From contig JWZX01002949.1 of the NCBI GenBank assembly GCA_001275005.1, forward strand, positions 1 through 64,000: a DNA stretch of 64,000 nucleotides. Reading direction: 5' to 3'. This DNA comes from Chrysochromulina tobinii (lineage: Eukaryota; Haptophyta; Prymnesiales; Chrysochromulinaceae). The position numbers were made by a program, and so were the translations under genes. The notes beneath the pieces were generated by a model that was not told the DNA's origin, did not search any database, and worked only from the letters and a program-made list of their open reading frames with translations. Positions 10,301 to 19,781 of this stretch are shown in pieces. How positions within the stretch are numbered: the stretch's first letter is position 1; each line of letters opens with the position of its first letter.

Positions 10301-11265
10301 GCGCCGAGGCGCTCGACACGGCGCTCGCGACGACGCTCGCAGCCGCCAAGGTCGGCGACGTGCACGCGCTGCGGACGTGGCTTTGGCTCGGGCGCGCTGC
10401 CGTCTGCCGGGGTGGACGTTACGCGAGCACGGTGCCACAGGCTCTCGTGGGGTTGCTCACCGCGCCGCCGACCGCTCTCGCGACGGCGGCGCTGCACAGC
10501 TGGCTCCTCCGAGCAGCCGACGGAGTGGGCGTGCTCATGGCAGACCCGGCCCCCGACTTACGAAAGGCGTCGGGTGCGCGCACCGCCCCTCTGCTCTCGC
10601 AGCGCCTCTATGTGGCGCTCGCGCCGGCCTTGCGCACCGCGCTCGACCGGACACCCCCCGACGTGCACGCGCCCACGACGGCGCTAGGCGCGGCGGAGAT
10701 GACGGCTCGGCTCGACGCGTCGTCGTGGGCACTGCTCGACGCGCTCACGCTGTGCCTGGTGCACGCGCCACCCGCCACGCTGTTCGCCGAGCCCACCAGC
10801 GCCGTCCCGTACCTCGTCGCCTGGTTGCGCGAAGCGGGGACTGAACTCGGTATGGAAGCGCCGACGGCGTCGTCGGCGGCGGCCGGCTTTCCGACGGCCG
10901 TGCCGCCCACGGCAACGCGCTGGCAGCGGCTGCCACGCGTGTTGCGCCTCGCGTGCCAGCTGCTGGTGCTGCTGCCCCCGAGCGCCGCGGAGCCGTTGGG
11001 TGAGCTGCTCCCCGCGCTCACAGCCCTTCTCCGGGTAGGTGAGCCACTGTCCCTCGGCGCCCAAATTGAGACGCTCGAGGCAGCGCTCGAGTGCCTCTCC
11101 GCCGCCTGCGTGCTGCCTCCGCACTGCCTCGTGCCTCACAAGAAGCGCGTGCTCCGGGCGCTCATGCCTGCCCTCGATCATCACAAGCGCCGCGTGCGCC
11201 ACGCCGCGCGCCTGTGCGCCAGTCAATGGCATCTCACAGTCCTGTTCACAGTTGGGCCTCGATAG
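7322..11265 (+). CDS. MMS19: MMS19 homologue (cytosolic Fe-S cluster targeting / NER-TFIIH factor)
   Basis: This is a HEAT-repeat protein of the CIA targeting complex, which passes Fe-S clusters to DNA polymerases and helicases such as XPD. The N-terminal domain shows the family features FFTDRLGDY, DPRNLLLYLQLL and YFPITFTPPPHDP. The C-terminus (VPHKKRVLRALMPALD, then a helix ending ASQWHL) matches the MMS19 C-terminal domain. A frame switch is explained by one 86-nt GT-AG intron at 9178-9263, giving 1285 residues, longer than the roughly 1000 of animal and yeast forms. The extra length comes from Ala/Pro-rich linkers, an Asn-Pro-Thr 9-bp repeat at about 9715-9762 and a poly-Pro tract near 9985-10050. 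An AATAAA lies about 106 bp after the stop. Confidence 0.92.
9178..9263 (+). mobile_element. MMS19 intron, family B (shared intron core)
   Basis: GTGCGT...CCCCACAG. Removing it joins ...FASSPR to AAQAALD in frame. It contains GCATGCAAGTGCTCACCACG plus three more matching bases, also found in intron 1 of the multi-C2 gene (59139-59226, minus strand), with the same CCCCACAG end. No flanking duplication is obvious here. Sharing of a 23-base core by two unrelated genes suggests dispersal of an intron-like element. Confidence 0.7.
9715..9762 (+). repeat. in-frame 9-bp tandem repeat in MMS19
   Basis: Five near-perfect copies of CCGACGAAT encode Asn-Pro-Thr repeats inside a linker. This is a coding minisatellite, probably length-variable between strains. 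Confidence 0.85.
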
Positions 11266-11370
11266 AGACCGCTCTTGACTCTGGCGCACTAAGCGGCTCG
11301 TCAGCGCTGCTTTACTTTTGCCTGCCCAGCAGGGCCGCTGGGCGCCCGCTTGTTGCGCTGCCGCTGGAAC

Positions 11371-11376
11371 AATAAA
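11371..11376 (+). terminator. possible poly(A) signal for MMS19
   Basis: AATAAA about 106 bp downstream of the stop codon. It is a canonical eukaryotic hexamer in a GC-rich context, but no transcript evidence is available. Confidence 0.3.
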
Positions 11377-11504
11377 GGACCCGGACCGGGGAATTATTGG
11401 TACAAAGGGACGCACACAGCACACTTGCGACTTGGTGTGAACGGTTTACAGACATTGTTGGACATCACGGTACCGGTAAGCGGGGTTCACGTTCACAGAT
11501 CACA

Positions 11505-12281
11505 ATGGAGGCTGAGGCCCTGTTTGCCTTCTTCACGGTCGGCCTCATTGTTCTCGGACTCGTGACACAACTCACGAGGCAGCACGACGGTGGAAAGACA
11601 GCGAGGGCAGCCCCATGTGTCACGGTGATCCTGTTGATTGTCATTGTCGTGTTTGGAGAGCGCTTCGGCATACTAGCGAACCGCGAAGGCATCGGCGCGC
11701 TGGCAGGAGCGGCGGGTGTGACAACATCCGACGGCAGCCTTCCCGACTTGTCGAGCACCTTGGCCGGCCAGAGGAACGTCACGGGTTTGGCCGCGCTGCA
11801 GGCGGAGCTCGCGCGGCTGCAAGCGGTGCTCAAGCAAGCGGTTGCGGATGAGGACTATGCCAAGGCGGCCGAGCTGAAGCCGAAAATCAAGCAGCTTAAG
11901 GCGACGGCTCGTGAACCTGGCGCGCTTCGCACGCCCGGCTCTGGTGGCAAGCGCAAAGGCTCGCGCCGCAATCGCAAGCCGGCACCGGGTGCCACTTCGG
12001 TGGCGGCGGATGCGGCGACGATGTCGGGCGTGAGTGCCGTGGCTACAGCGAGCGCAGCGGTGGCTAGTGCGACAACAGTTGACACGGCGACGACGGGCGT
12101 TGGTGCGGCGGGCGCGGTAGCGGCGGGCAGCGTAATCATGGGCGACTCGGAAAGTGGCAAAGGGCGCAAACGCGGCGGCGCGCCAGAGGGCGACGAGTCG
12201 AGCGGCAAAAAGCGCGGCCGACGAGGCAGAAGAAGTGGGACGGCAAGAGCCAGTACGACAAGTACGACATCTTCAAGGTGA
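11505..12281 (+). CDS. membrane protein with UVR motif
   Basis: From ATG 11505 the N-terminus has two hydrophobic helices (LFAFFTVGLIVLGLV and VTVILLIVIVVFG). These are followed by a UVR-type helical motif near residue 95 (LQAVLKQAVADEDYAKAAE, L.A...A...DY..AA..K..I..L), as in UvrB/UvrC, Clp and other proteins, where it mediates protein contacts. The rest is Ala/Thr/Val-rich and basic. The direct frame ends at 12281. A different frame just downstream reads KKWDGKSQYDKYDIFKV and runs to a stop at 12329-12331. A 98-nt GT-AG intron at 12132-12229 would join it in frame, so the true C-terminus may be that one. Function unknown. Confidence 0.5.
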   Translation: MEAEALFAFFTVGLIVLGLVTQLTRQHDGGKTARAAPCVTVILLIVIVVFGERFGILANREGIGALAGAAGVTTSDGSLPDLSSTLAGQRNVTGLAALQAELARLQAVLKQAVADEDYAKAAELKPKIKQLKATAREPGALRTPGSGGKRKGSRRNRKPAPGATSVAADAATMSGVSAVATASAAVASATTVDTATTGVGAAGAVAAGSVIMGDSESGKGRKRGGAPEGDESSGKKRGRRGRRSGTARASTTSTTSSR

Positions 12282-12331
12282 TCCGAAGCACCTCGCAGCT
12301 GCGCGGGGGCAAACACCTTGCGCTCCGTTGA

Positions 12332-13154
12332 GCAGTATAGTCACACTCGCCTGTGCAGGAGCGGGTCGTCGGCCGCGCTCGTAGGTATACATATGAGTGA
12401 GCAGTGAGGGCACCCACCGTTACGGACACGCCGCTGGGGAGGGGGGGTCATCTACTGTTCGGTGTTGGACAACGTTTCCTACTGTCGTTCTCCTTTCGTT
12501 CTCCACTGGTCGTCGCCCAGGCATCTCCCGTCGGGTCTGCCATCTCCGCGGTGACCATGGCGGTGACTGCCCGGGCCGCGCGGGGGCCGGCCGCCCGGGC
12601 GCGATCGCATGCTGGGGCCGGGGCTTAAGCCGGGGCGCGCGATGGCGATCAGGGGCGGGCGCGCCGGCCGCCGTGCGATGACGCGCGGCGCTGGCTGCCC
12701 GGCCGCCCGGCCGACCAGGCGACGCCACCTGTCGCGGCGCCGGCCCGCCCTGTTACGTCAGCCGCGGCGTCGCGGCCCCGGAGCGGCTCGGGCGTCGGCC
12801 GGGCACCGGCGCTGCCACGAGCCCCCGACCAACGTCCCCGACCCACCGCCACGTGCGGCCGCGGCCTCGACCGCGGCCCGCGCGCCGACACGCCGCCTCA
12901 ATGACTCATTCGATGAGAATTAGATGAGAATGACGGACCCGGACGGTGTTTTGAAAACCATATTCCATAGGCCGTGTAGTAAGCGAATATGTCGTTTGAC
13001 GGATCGTGACGCAATCGATGTATAAGAATGAAATATGAATGGCATCCCTTTCTGGCGAGGCGCTGCCTCTGCCTCGGCTCTGCAGATTCGAGACTGGCCG
13101 CTGCTGCCCGCGTCGGCTTGTGTCACGAAATCTCCATCGACAAGTTCACAACAC
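12332..13154. other. intergenic, GC-rich
   Basis: Between the UVR protein and the 3' end of the receptor gene. About 12560-12890 is extremely GC-rich and open in several frames without any recognisable protein. The last 250 bases are AT-richer and fit a 3' UTR. Nothing is assigned. Confidence 0.5.
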
Positions 13155-16100
13155 TCATGCGCTGAGCTCCTCAGCGCTGACGTTGATGGAAGGGGCCCAT
13201 TGGAGCCTTTTGTCGCTCTTTTCGTGGTCCGAATTTGTGGGAGGCGCTCCTGAGAGCACCGAGATGATCTCGTCGTTGAGCGTGAGGATCTTGGGCAGAT
13301 GCATGTCTTTATCCTTGAGGCTCGTCACAGTCACGTCTTCCTTGGCGAGGATATCATGCGCCTCCGCGGGCGTCTTCTCCGCCCACATGGCCTGCAGGCA
13401 TGCGCAGATGGCACTGTTGGCATTGTAGATGGGCGCCACCGTGCATCGCGAGCTGTCAGCCTTAGTGTTGACGTTTGCCATACTGGGCGAGCTGCCACGC
13501 GTCCAAGCTCGGTTGCGTCGCGTGACGTCTCGTGTCTTCGATCGTCCGCTTTGTCCTGTGATGAACTCCGCCTCGGACCGCCAAAGGTCCGCTTTGGGGC
13601 CCAAGAGGCCATCCGGGGACGGAACCTGAAATGAGAGCCATGCCTCAAACTGCGTCCAGAAGCGGGAGAGGTAACTCAGGTCGAGCAGGATGAGCACGGA
13701 GCAGCCGAGGTAGAGGTAGTTGACGTTCTGTAGCATGTAGTTGAAGGCGACCTTCTGCGCGGGCGTCCGGTCGCCCTGCGGCATGCACCAGTAGTCGTAC
13801 CAGACCCACTGCACCTCCAGATGGGCCTCCAAGTAGATCCGGATCTCGGCCAACTGTAAGCCATCCTTGTCGGGCGCGTCCCTCGCAAACCAGCGGTGGC
13901 TCACCGCCAAATACCGTTGGGCGTACGCGCCGCGGAAGGATCCATCGCGCGCGATCGTATGCTTCGAGAGCCAACCGTGGCCGCGCTTACTGAGTTGCTG
14001 GAAGCTCGGTAGGCACTTGTCGGTGCTCTCGCGCAGGTGCGCGGCACTCACGAACCAAAACGTGCACTCGTGCCTTGCTGCCTCGTGCGCTCGCTGCTCG
14101 CGCTCCTCAAGCATCTCGTCCCGCTCAATCGCATTCCTAATTTGGATCGTGTGCCGGATCCGTGTCCACCAGCGGAGTAGTCGACCCTTGCTGAGCACCA
14201 GAAGAATCAGCACGGCGCAGAGGCTGGCGGTCACGATGGCCGTGATATACGATCCGGCCAACATCCAGGGCAGCCTCGGCGGCGTGGCGCACCTGATGAG
14301 GGAGGCAATCCATTGCAATCAAAAGTCATCAGCGGTCATCAGTGGCCATCAGTGGTAGCCTCGGCGGCGTGGCGCACCGGTCGCCCGTGTAACCGTCGGC
14401 GCACACACACGTGCCATCGAGCTGGCACGAGCCACGGCCGTTGCACTGGCTCTCCGTGCGTTCTCCAAGCGCATAGAAGCATTCCCGGTACTCCCACGGA
14501 GGCATCGGGAAGCGCAGATGGACTTTGCCCTCGTCGCCGCGCGCCGGATTGGGTGTGCTCGAGTTCCATGCGGAGGACTCATAGACTGCTCGCACCTGCT
14601 GCTCAACCACCTGCATGGCGGGCGGACGGACGGACGGATGGGAGGGCAGTCAGCAACGGGAAGTGACAAGCGGCACGTTCACATTCCCCCACCTGCGTGA
14701 CGATCATCTCGGAGCTCATCATGCCAAACGAATTGAACGTGATGTGCTGCGCAAACTCGGGCAGGTCCATGGTGCTCAAGGCAGCCGCCACGCGGTCCGT
14801 GTCGAGCGAGTCGGCCGTCTCGACGGCGTGGGCGAGGGCCACGCAGCTCATGAACTGCGACGCACCAACATAACTCACGCCCTCCCCAAACATGGCCAAA
14901 AACGCGTCCGTGAAGTCCTTGCTGGTCATCTGCGTAAACCGGCCGACCGTCCCATTTTTGGACGGATGCCACGTCACGGGCTCGAGGATGTAACCCCATC
15001 GCCACCACGGCTCGGCCAAGGCCATATTTGCGGCGGCCCGTGAATCGACCCACTGTGAATCGGCCCAGCGTGAATCGGAGAGTGCCACAGTGACCATCAC
15101 CGCCAGCGGCGAGTAATTCATCTGGTACAGCGCTTCTACGATCCCCTCAGCGCTCGAAAAATAGGTGCACGCGATCACGTAGGTGACACCAGCCTCTTGC
15201 AGATGCCGCAGCGCTGTCTCGAGCACGTCCAAATACACCGTGTACTCGGTGGAATTTCGGGCGACCGTCGGGCCGGCAGGGACCCCCACCATGAGTGGAG
15301 CGCCCGAGGTCGCATTCAGTGCGTAGCGCATCCCGAGGCTGTTCAGGACGCCCGGCCCCTCCTCAACACACATATTCCGTGGGAATGTCGAGTCTTCATA
15401 GATGAAGCCGGCAAGTAGAGATTGGCGGCAGCTGCCTCCAACAGTGCAGACCATGTCCCGACGCAGCGCGCCCGACGCCACACACAACGGGTTGGTACGC
15501 TTGAACGCGATGGCCTCCGCATCGACGGTGTCGTCGGGCGCGTCGCAGAGCTCCGCGGCCGCAATAACCGCGCGTGTCGTGGCGGCGACAGACTTTGAAC
15601 TTGGAGGCAGCGTGCCGAAGGTGAGGTTGTTGGAGGCAATCACTGCAGGCGTGGCGGCCGAGCTAGCCACGATGATCTTGCGGAGAGCCCCCGACTGCAG
15701 GGCGGCATATTTGGTCTGATGGAGCGAGATGGCGATGGACATGGGGGGAGGGGTGAAGATGAGAAATGAAGAGAGGACGCGCGCACACGCGGATATCGAT
15801 CAGCGGGTGAGCCGGGGGAGGTTCCACATACCAGGGTTGAGCCATAGGGACCGAGCAAGAAGTGAGCCGACTCGACCGTCTCGGAGGCGTGGTACGTCGC
15901 GTTCGTCACTTGAGTTGGGTTCGAGCCATCGCCAACGACGTGGTAACGCACCATGAGCTGTTGGCCACCCACCGTGAGGCCGCCTCTCCTGGTGTTGACC
16001 CAGGAAACAAACAATTCGGTGGCGCGGCGCACCTCGAGAGACCCAGTATAACTTATATCGCTGTAGCGGATCGAAAGCGGCTGGCCGAATACGACCGTCC

Positions 16101-16308
16101 CGTTGCAGCGGCCTGCGGCTCCTGAGATCAGTTGCTCCGTGAACGCCGGGAGATGGGGCAACTGACTCATCTCTAAGGGAGAGACGGAACACACATCGCC
16201 AGTGCAGTTGGTGACGGAGATGAAGGTGTTGTTGCTGACGGTGCATTGCTGACCGATCGCGGACCAGGAGGCCATTGCTACGCAGAGAGTCCGCAGCCGC
16301 ATGAACAT
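13155..16308 (-). CDS. receptor-like protein: periplasmic-binding-like ectodomain, EGF-like, TM, HET/TIR-like cytoplasmic domain
   Basis: Four exons give 956 residues, all joins in frame. After a signal peptide (MRLRTLCVAMASW), the ectodomain resembles type I periplasmic-binding / ANF-receptor folds. It has SIRYSDISYTGSLEVRR early, then LLGPYGSTL, then TYVIACTYFSSAEGIVEAL, and WRWGYILEPVTWHPS later. A single EGF-like module follows (CNGRGSCQLDGTCVCADGY), then a helix (IVTASLCAVLILLVLS). The cytoplasmic part contains YLAVSHRWFARD and WVWYDYWCMPQGDRT, typical of a protist HET/TIR-like domain family. A role as a sensor of small extracellular ligands is inferred. Introns are at 15716-15831, 14611-14692 and 14293-14377 (the last an introner with a perfect duplication). 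Confidence 0.7.
14293..14377 (-). mobile_element. introner element, family A, perfect 21-bp flanking duplication
   Basis: On the minus strand the intron starts with GTGCGCCACGCCGCCGAGGC (plus T), and the next exon starts with the identical 21 bases. The body between is about 64 nt of degenerate TGATGRCC repeats ending CCCTCATCAG. Splicing at the GT of the first copy and the AG just before the second restores ...GDRCATPPRL exactly. This is the cleanest target-site duplication in the window. Confidence 0.85.
14611..14692 (-). other. receptor gene intron 2
   Basis: GTGGGGGAATG...CATGCAG, 82 nt, phase 0, joining ...EMIVTQ to VVEQQVRAV. It contains a TCCG tetranucleotide run. Both exon edges read CAGGTGG, a short similarity that could be a worn duplication. 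Confidence 0.65.
15716..15831 (-). other. receptor gene intron 1
   Basis: GTATGTGG...CTCCATCAG, 116 nt, phase 0, with a pyrimidine-rich middle. It joins ...LLGPYGSTL to TKYAALQSG, as expected for the binding-protein fold. No duplication is visible. Confidence 0.7.
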
Positions 16309-16634
16309 CCGCGTGGCAGCTACAAGTGGAGAGGCTCAAGTTGAAAGGTTCCACGACACAGGTCTTTTTGGTGCGGGGGTGCGAGAGCCAACTTTCAAGC
16401 CCAAACCGAGAGATATTCATAATCTACCGGTACGGACAAAAATAGGACGCATTGGGTGAATGCGTGTGTGAATGTGTCAAGGTGGTCTGAGTTCCTCTTT
16501 TGTTTTGGGATCCCGGTCAGGGCGCACAGGGGCGCGCGCGTGTATTCATACGTAATCAAGATTGAGTGTGAGACTGGCAGTGTGACTGTGAGCCACACAG
16601 ATGAAGCTGCAAGCTCGACTGCGTGTACACAAGA
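16309..16634. other. intergenic between two minus-strand genes
   Basis: Upstream of the receptor and downstream of the solenoid gene. It is AT-richer than the coding regions, with no ORF of note. Confidence 0.5.
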
Positions 16635-19457
16635 CTAATCGCACTCGTGCCGGAACAGGCGCTCCGGCCCGAAGAAGAGACGCTCACCACGCTCGATCGC
16701 CTCATTCTCCGCCACCTGGCAGGGCGCACGCGGCCCTTCGTACGGCTCGGCCAACTCAGTTTGCATGCGCTGCAGCTCGCCGAACCACTGCGGCCGGTGG
16801 CGGCTCAGGGCGACGCGCCCCTCTGCATGTGCCGAGAGCGCGTGGGCAGCGTGCAGCGCAGCGAGTGCAGTCCGCTCGTCCAAGTCAACGAGTAGAGCGC
16901 TCAAACTGCTCTCGAGCCCATGGGCGAGCACAAAGGCCACGCCGCTCGCGCCTTGAGGGCTTCCGAATCCGAGGAGCTCTGAGAACCCTTTGGCACCTGC
17001 CAGCCGCACCGCAGCCTCCGGATGCGCCGCGCTGCATGCCAACGCGCGCGCGAGCCGTGCCTCGACGGCTGCAGGGTCCTCTGGCGACCATTCCACAGCA
17101 GGGTCCTCTGGCGACCCTTCCACAGCAGGGTCCTCTGGCGACCCTTTTTTGCCCCGCCCCCCACCCTGCTCCTCGCCCCGCCCCTCGCCCCGCTCCTCGC
17201 CATTCTGCCCAACCAGCTCGCGCCGCTTCCACCACTCGCATGCAAGCGGGCTGAGAGCGTCGAGCACCGCCGTCCATACGTGAGCATCGAGCATCCTCTC
17301 TTCCTCGTTCGTCACGAGCGCTGCCAGAGCGCCCACGGCACGCGCGAGCCGCTGTGTCTTTTTCACATTCACGAGCCGCTGTGTCACGGCAGTGCCGCCC
17401 ATGGCGCCGTCAGCAGTTAAGCCGCAGTCGACCGTGGCGCCGCCGTCGGCGGTGGCGGCGCCGTCGGCGGTGGCGGCGCCGTCGGCGCCGCCCGCAACGG
17501 CGCCGCGCCGCGCCGTGAGCAGCCTCAGCAGCGAACGTGCGGCTGCACGCACGAGCCGTTCGTCGGGTGGTGGAGGGCGCAAGTTTCCGTCCTTGGACAG
17601 CGCCGCGTGCGGCTGTACTGCGGCGCCGGGCGGCATAGGGCGCCTGCGGCGGCCCGCCGCAATCAATCCTAGCATCAGCTCATCCCAGCGCCCTATGTCA
17701 AGGAGGACACTCGCCCATGCTGTCGTGAGCCACGGCTCTGCCGCGCGCACCGCGAGCAGCGCCGTCGTGAGCTCTCGCCCGCGGAGCGCGTCGCGCAGCT
17801 GACGCGGGGTTGCCTCCACCGCCACCTCGCTTCCTGCCATGCCTGCGCCCACTGGTACGCGCCACAGGCCTCCCATGTCGTCTCCCATGCCGCGACGCAT
17901 GTCGCCATGCGTGCCGCCAAGCGCCGCGGTGGGCATGTCGCCATGCGTGCCGCCAAGCGCCGCCAGACAGCACTGCACGATGCGCACAACGAGTGCGACT
18001 GGCGGCGGCAGAGGAGATGATAGCAGCAGCTCCGCTAGTTGAGGGTTAGCTGGTTGAGGGTGCGAGTGCGGCCTCTGCTCGTCGGCGTGGCGAGGCGGCC
18101 TGCACGCCCCGGCCAAGCGGAGCGCACCCGCCTCGGCGCCCAGCTCCTTACCATGCAGGAGCAATCCAGTGGCGAGCGCCGTGAGTGGCCCTACCAACGG
18201 CCCTACCGGTAGCACCAACGGCTGCCCGGCTCCCCATGTCTCCCCGGCTCCCCATGGCTCCCCTACCTCCAGCGACTCGCCTCTTTCACACAGGAGGCTC
18301 ACGAGCGTGAGCAGCCTCTCGCGCAGCCCGGGTGGAGCGCCGCTCGAGAGGCCGAGCGGCAGCAGGCGCATGTACATGAGCAGCACACGGCTCTCGAGCA
18401 GCCAAGGGTACCATATATGGTAGCACCCCTGCGACGACCACACCTCGCCATTGTGTTCGCAGCCGCTGCCAGTCGGTGCGTAGTCCGGCATCGCGGCCTC
18501 CAAAGATCGCTCCAGCAAGCCAGCTAGCAGCGCGGTTCGAGGCTCGACCTCGCCCAGCCATTCCTGCAACGCCTCACCCATCCCGAGGGTCGCTGCCAGC
18601 TCGCACGTACGCTCACCTGCCCGCTTGCCCGGCGAGGAGTCGCGCTCAGATGCAGCCTCGCGCAGAGGAGATTCGTGCACTGGCATGATCAGCCACCTGA
18701 GCACTACCTCCTGCAGCTGAGCACTGTATGCGTGCCTGGCTCGGTGCGGCGCAAGGGCAACGCAGACGAGGTCGCGGCATGCCTTGGCCACGTACTCGGT
18801 CGCATCGCCGAGGCACGCGAGCACACGCTTCGCTGGCAGAGCACACGTGACTGCTTTGTAGAGCGGCGCCATCTCATCACTCATCTGCTGCAACAGCGTC
18901 GTTGCTAGCTTCACAGCCGCCTCGAGTGGCGCCGCCCAGCGGGCCGCGTCGCCAGCTGCAGATGAAAAGCCACACGCAATGGCTGCTGTCACGAGGGATG
19001 TCACTCGTGCTTCGGTTGCTTGGTGAGCGTCGTCAGAAATCGCTCTCGGCGCATGGTGATCGTCGTCAGAAATCGCTCTTGGCCGCTTCCTCGTGCCCGA
19101 ACCGGCCCAGACGCCTCCGAAATTCGCGCGTCCCGTGAGCACGTCGAGGAGGCGGATACACGTGGCTGTGACGTGCGCGTCCTTGTGAGCAAAGCCACGG
19201 CGGAACAAACGCTCGCCCGCGGGGCTGATAATTGCATCAGCCATCCTCGCGTCCGTTGCCTCCTGGACGAAGGTGAGAAACTCTTCGCACGCCACATCAT
19301 CGATGCCGCAACAATCGTCTGGCCAAACCGCCCCCGCCTCATCTGAGCAAGAGGTGGCTACTGGCACCGCAGGTAGGCAGCGCATGCGGACTAGCGCGGT
19401 CAAATTCGCCAAGACCACAGCTTCGGTCGGCATTGCCCCATGAAAAGTGGAGGACAT
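16635..19457 (-). CDS. large HEAT/ARM-like alpha-solenoid protein, unidentified
   Basis: One long exon of 940 residues from the ATG at 19457 (MSSTFHGAMPTEAVV). The frame is open further upstream to 19712, but that part reads like UTR. It is rich in Leu/Ala helices spaced as in HEAT/armadillo repeats, with an early DDVACEEFLTFVQEATDARM and a late GFSELLGFG. I considered BRAT1-like proteins but cannot confirm this. It carries several internal short tandem repeats (PRAISDD twice, GGTHGDM twice, three copies of a SPEDPAVE unit at about 17063-17145, ADGAA repeats near 17430), all in frame. A scaffold role is inferred only from the fold. Confidence 0.65.
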   Translation of the reverse strand: MSSTFHGAMPTEAVVLANLTALVRMRCLPAVPVATSCSDEAGAVWPDDCCGIDDVACEEFLTFVQEATDARMADAIISPAGERLFRRGFAHKDAHVTATCIRLLDVLTGRANFGGVWAGSGTRKRPRAISDDDHHAPRAISDDAHQATEARVTSLVTAAIACGFSSAAGDAARWAAPLEAAVKLATTLLQQMSDEMAPLYKAVTCALPAKRVLACLGDATEYVAKACRDLVCVALAPHRARHAYSAQLQEVVLRWLIMPVHESPLREAASERDSSPGKRAGERTCELAATLGMGEALQEWLGEVEPRTALLAGLLERSLEAAMPDYAPTGSGCEHNGEVWSSQGCYHIWYPWLLESRVLLMYMRLLPLGLSSGAPPGLRERLLTLVSLLCERGESLEVGEPWGAGETWGAGQPLVLPVGPLVGPLTALATGLLLHGKELGAEAGALRLAGACRPPRHADEQRPHSHPQPANPQLAELLLSSPLPPPVALVVRIVQCCLAALGGTHGDMPTAALGGTHGDMRRGMGDDMGGLWRVPVGAGMAGSEVAVEATPRQLRDALRGRELTTALLAVRAAEPWLTTAWASVLLDIGRWDELMLGLIAAGRRRRPMPPGAAVQPHAALSKDGNLRPPPPDERLVRAAARSLLRLLTARRGAVAGGADGAATADGAATADGGATVDCGLTADGAMGGTAVTQRLVNVKKTQRLARAVGALAALVTNEEERMLDAHVWTAVLDALSPLACEWWKRRELVGQNGEERGEGRGEEQGGGRGKKGSPEDPAVEGSPEDPAVEWSPEDPAAVEARLARALACSAAHPEAAVRLAGAKGFSELLGFGSPQGASGVAFVLAHGLESSLSALLVDLDERTALAALHAAHALSAHAEGRVALSRHRPQWFGELQRMQTELAEPYEGPRAPCQVAENEAIERGERLFFGPERLFRHECD
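17063..17145 (-). repeat. 27-bp coding tandem repeat
   Basis: Three copies of a 27-bp unit (ttccacagcagggtcctctg followed by gcgaccc) encode SPEDPAVE-type repeats in the solenoid protein. Confidence 0.8.
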
Positions 19458-19781
19458 GTGCTGCCACACGAAGAACGCGCGCTCGGATTTTCGACTGTGA
19501 ACGATCGCCCCCGGTCCGCCGGGCCGGTCAAGGGGGGCTGATCGGAGTCCGCGGCTCCTACGCAGCTCCCCCGGTGTCTTCACGGGACCGAGACCAGGAC
19601 AACCAACTCGCGACGGCGACGAAGCCTCCCGGTATTTCCTATTTGAATTTCGTTCGGGTATAACCGACCGCACTCGCCGTGTTGAACTCTCAACTTTCAG
19701 CGAATTCCACACAAAAATAATCGTGGTCTCGTCTTCGGTCTTGGTCGTTTTGTATATCCTAGGTTTGTATATCCTACTATC
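19458..19781. other. intergenic / upstream region of the solenoid gene
   Basis: Between the solenoid start and the stop of the Pro-rich gene. It is open in the solenoid frame up to 19712 but low-complexity. Near 19740-19790, AT-rich duplicated tgtatatccta units sit at the 3' end of the Pro-rich gene. Confidence 0.5.

Noticed and set aside
9220-10844. Long ORFs on both strands over MMS19 (425 and 396 codons)
   Set aside because: Arg/Ala-rich translations typical of GC-rich shadow frames; the MMS19 frame carries the family motifs.
12560-12900. GC-rich ORFs on both strands as a gene
   Set aside because: Open only because stop codons are rare at this GC content; no recognisable motif, and Arg/Ala/Gly/Pro composition.
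16635-19457. Naming the solenoid protein BRAT1
   Set aside because: General HEAT-like pattern only; no motif that I can tie to BRAT1.
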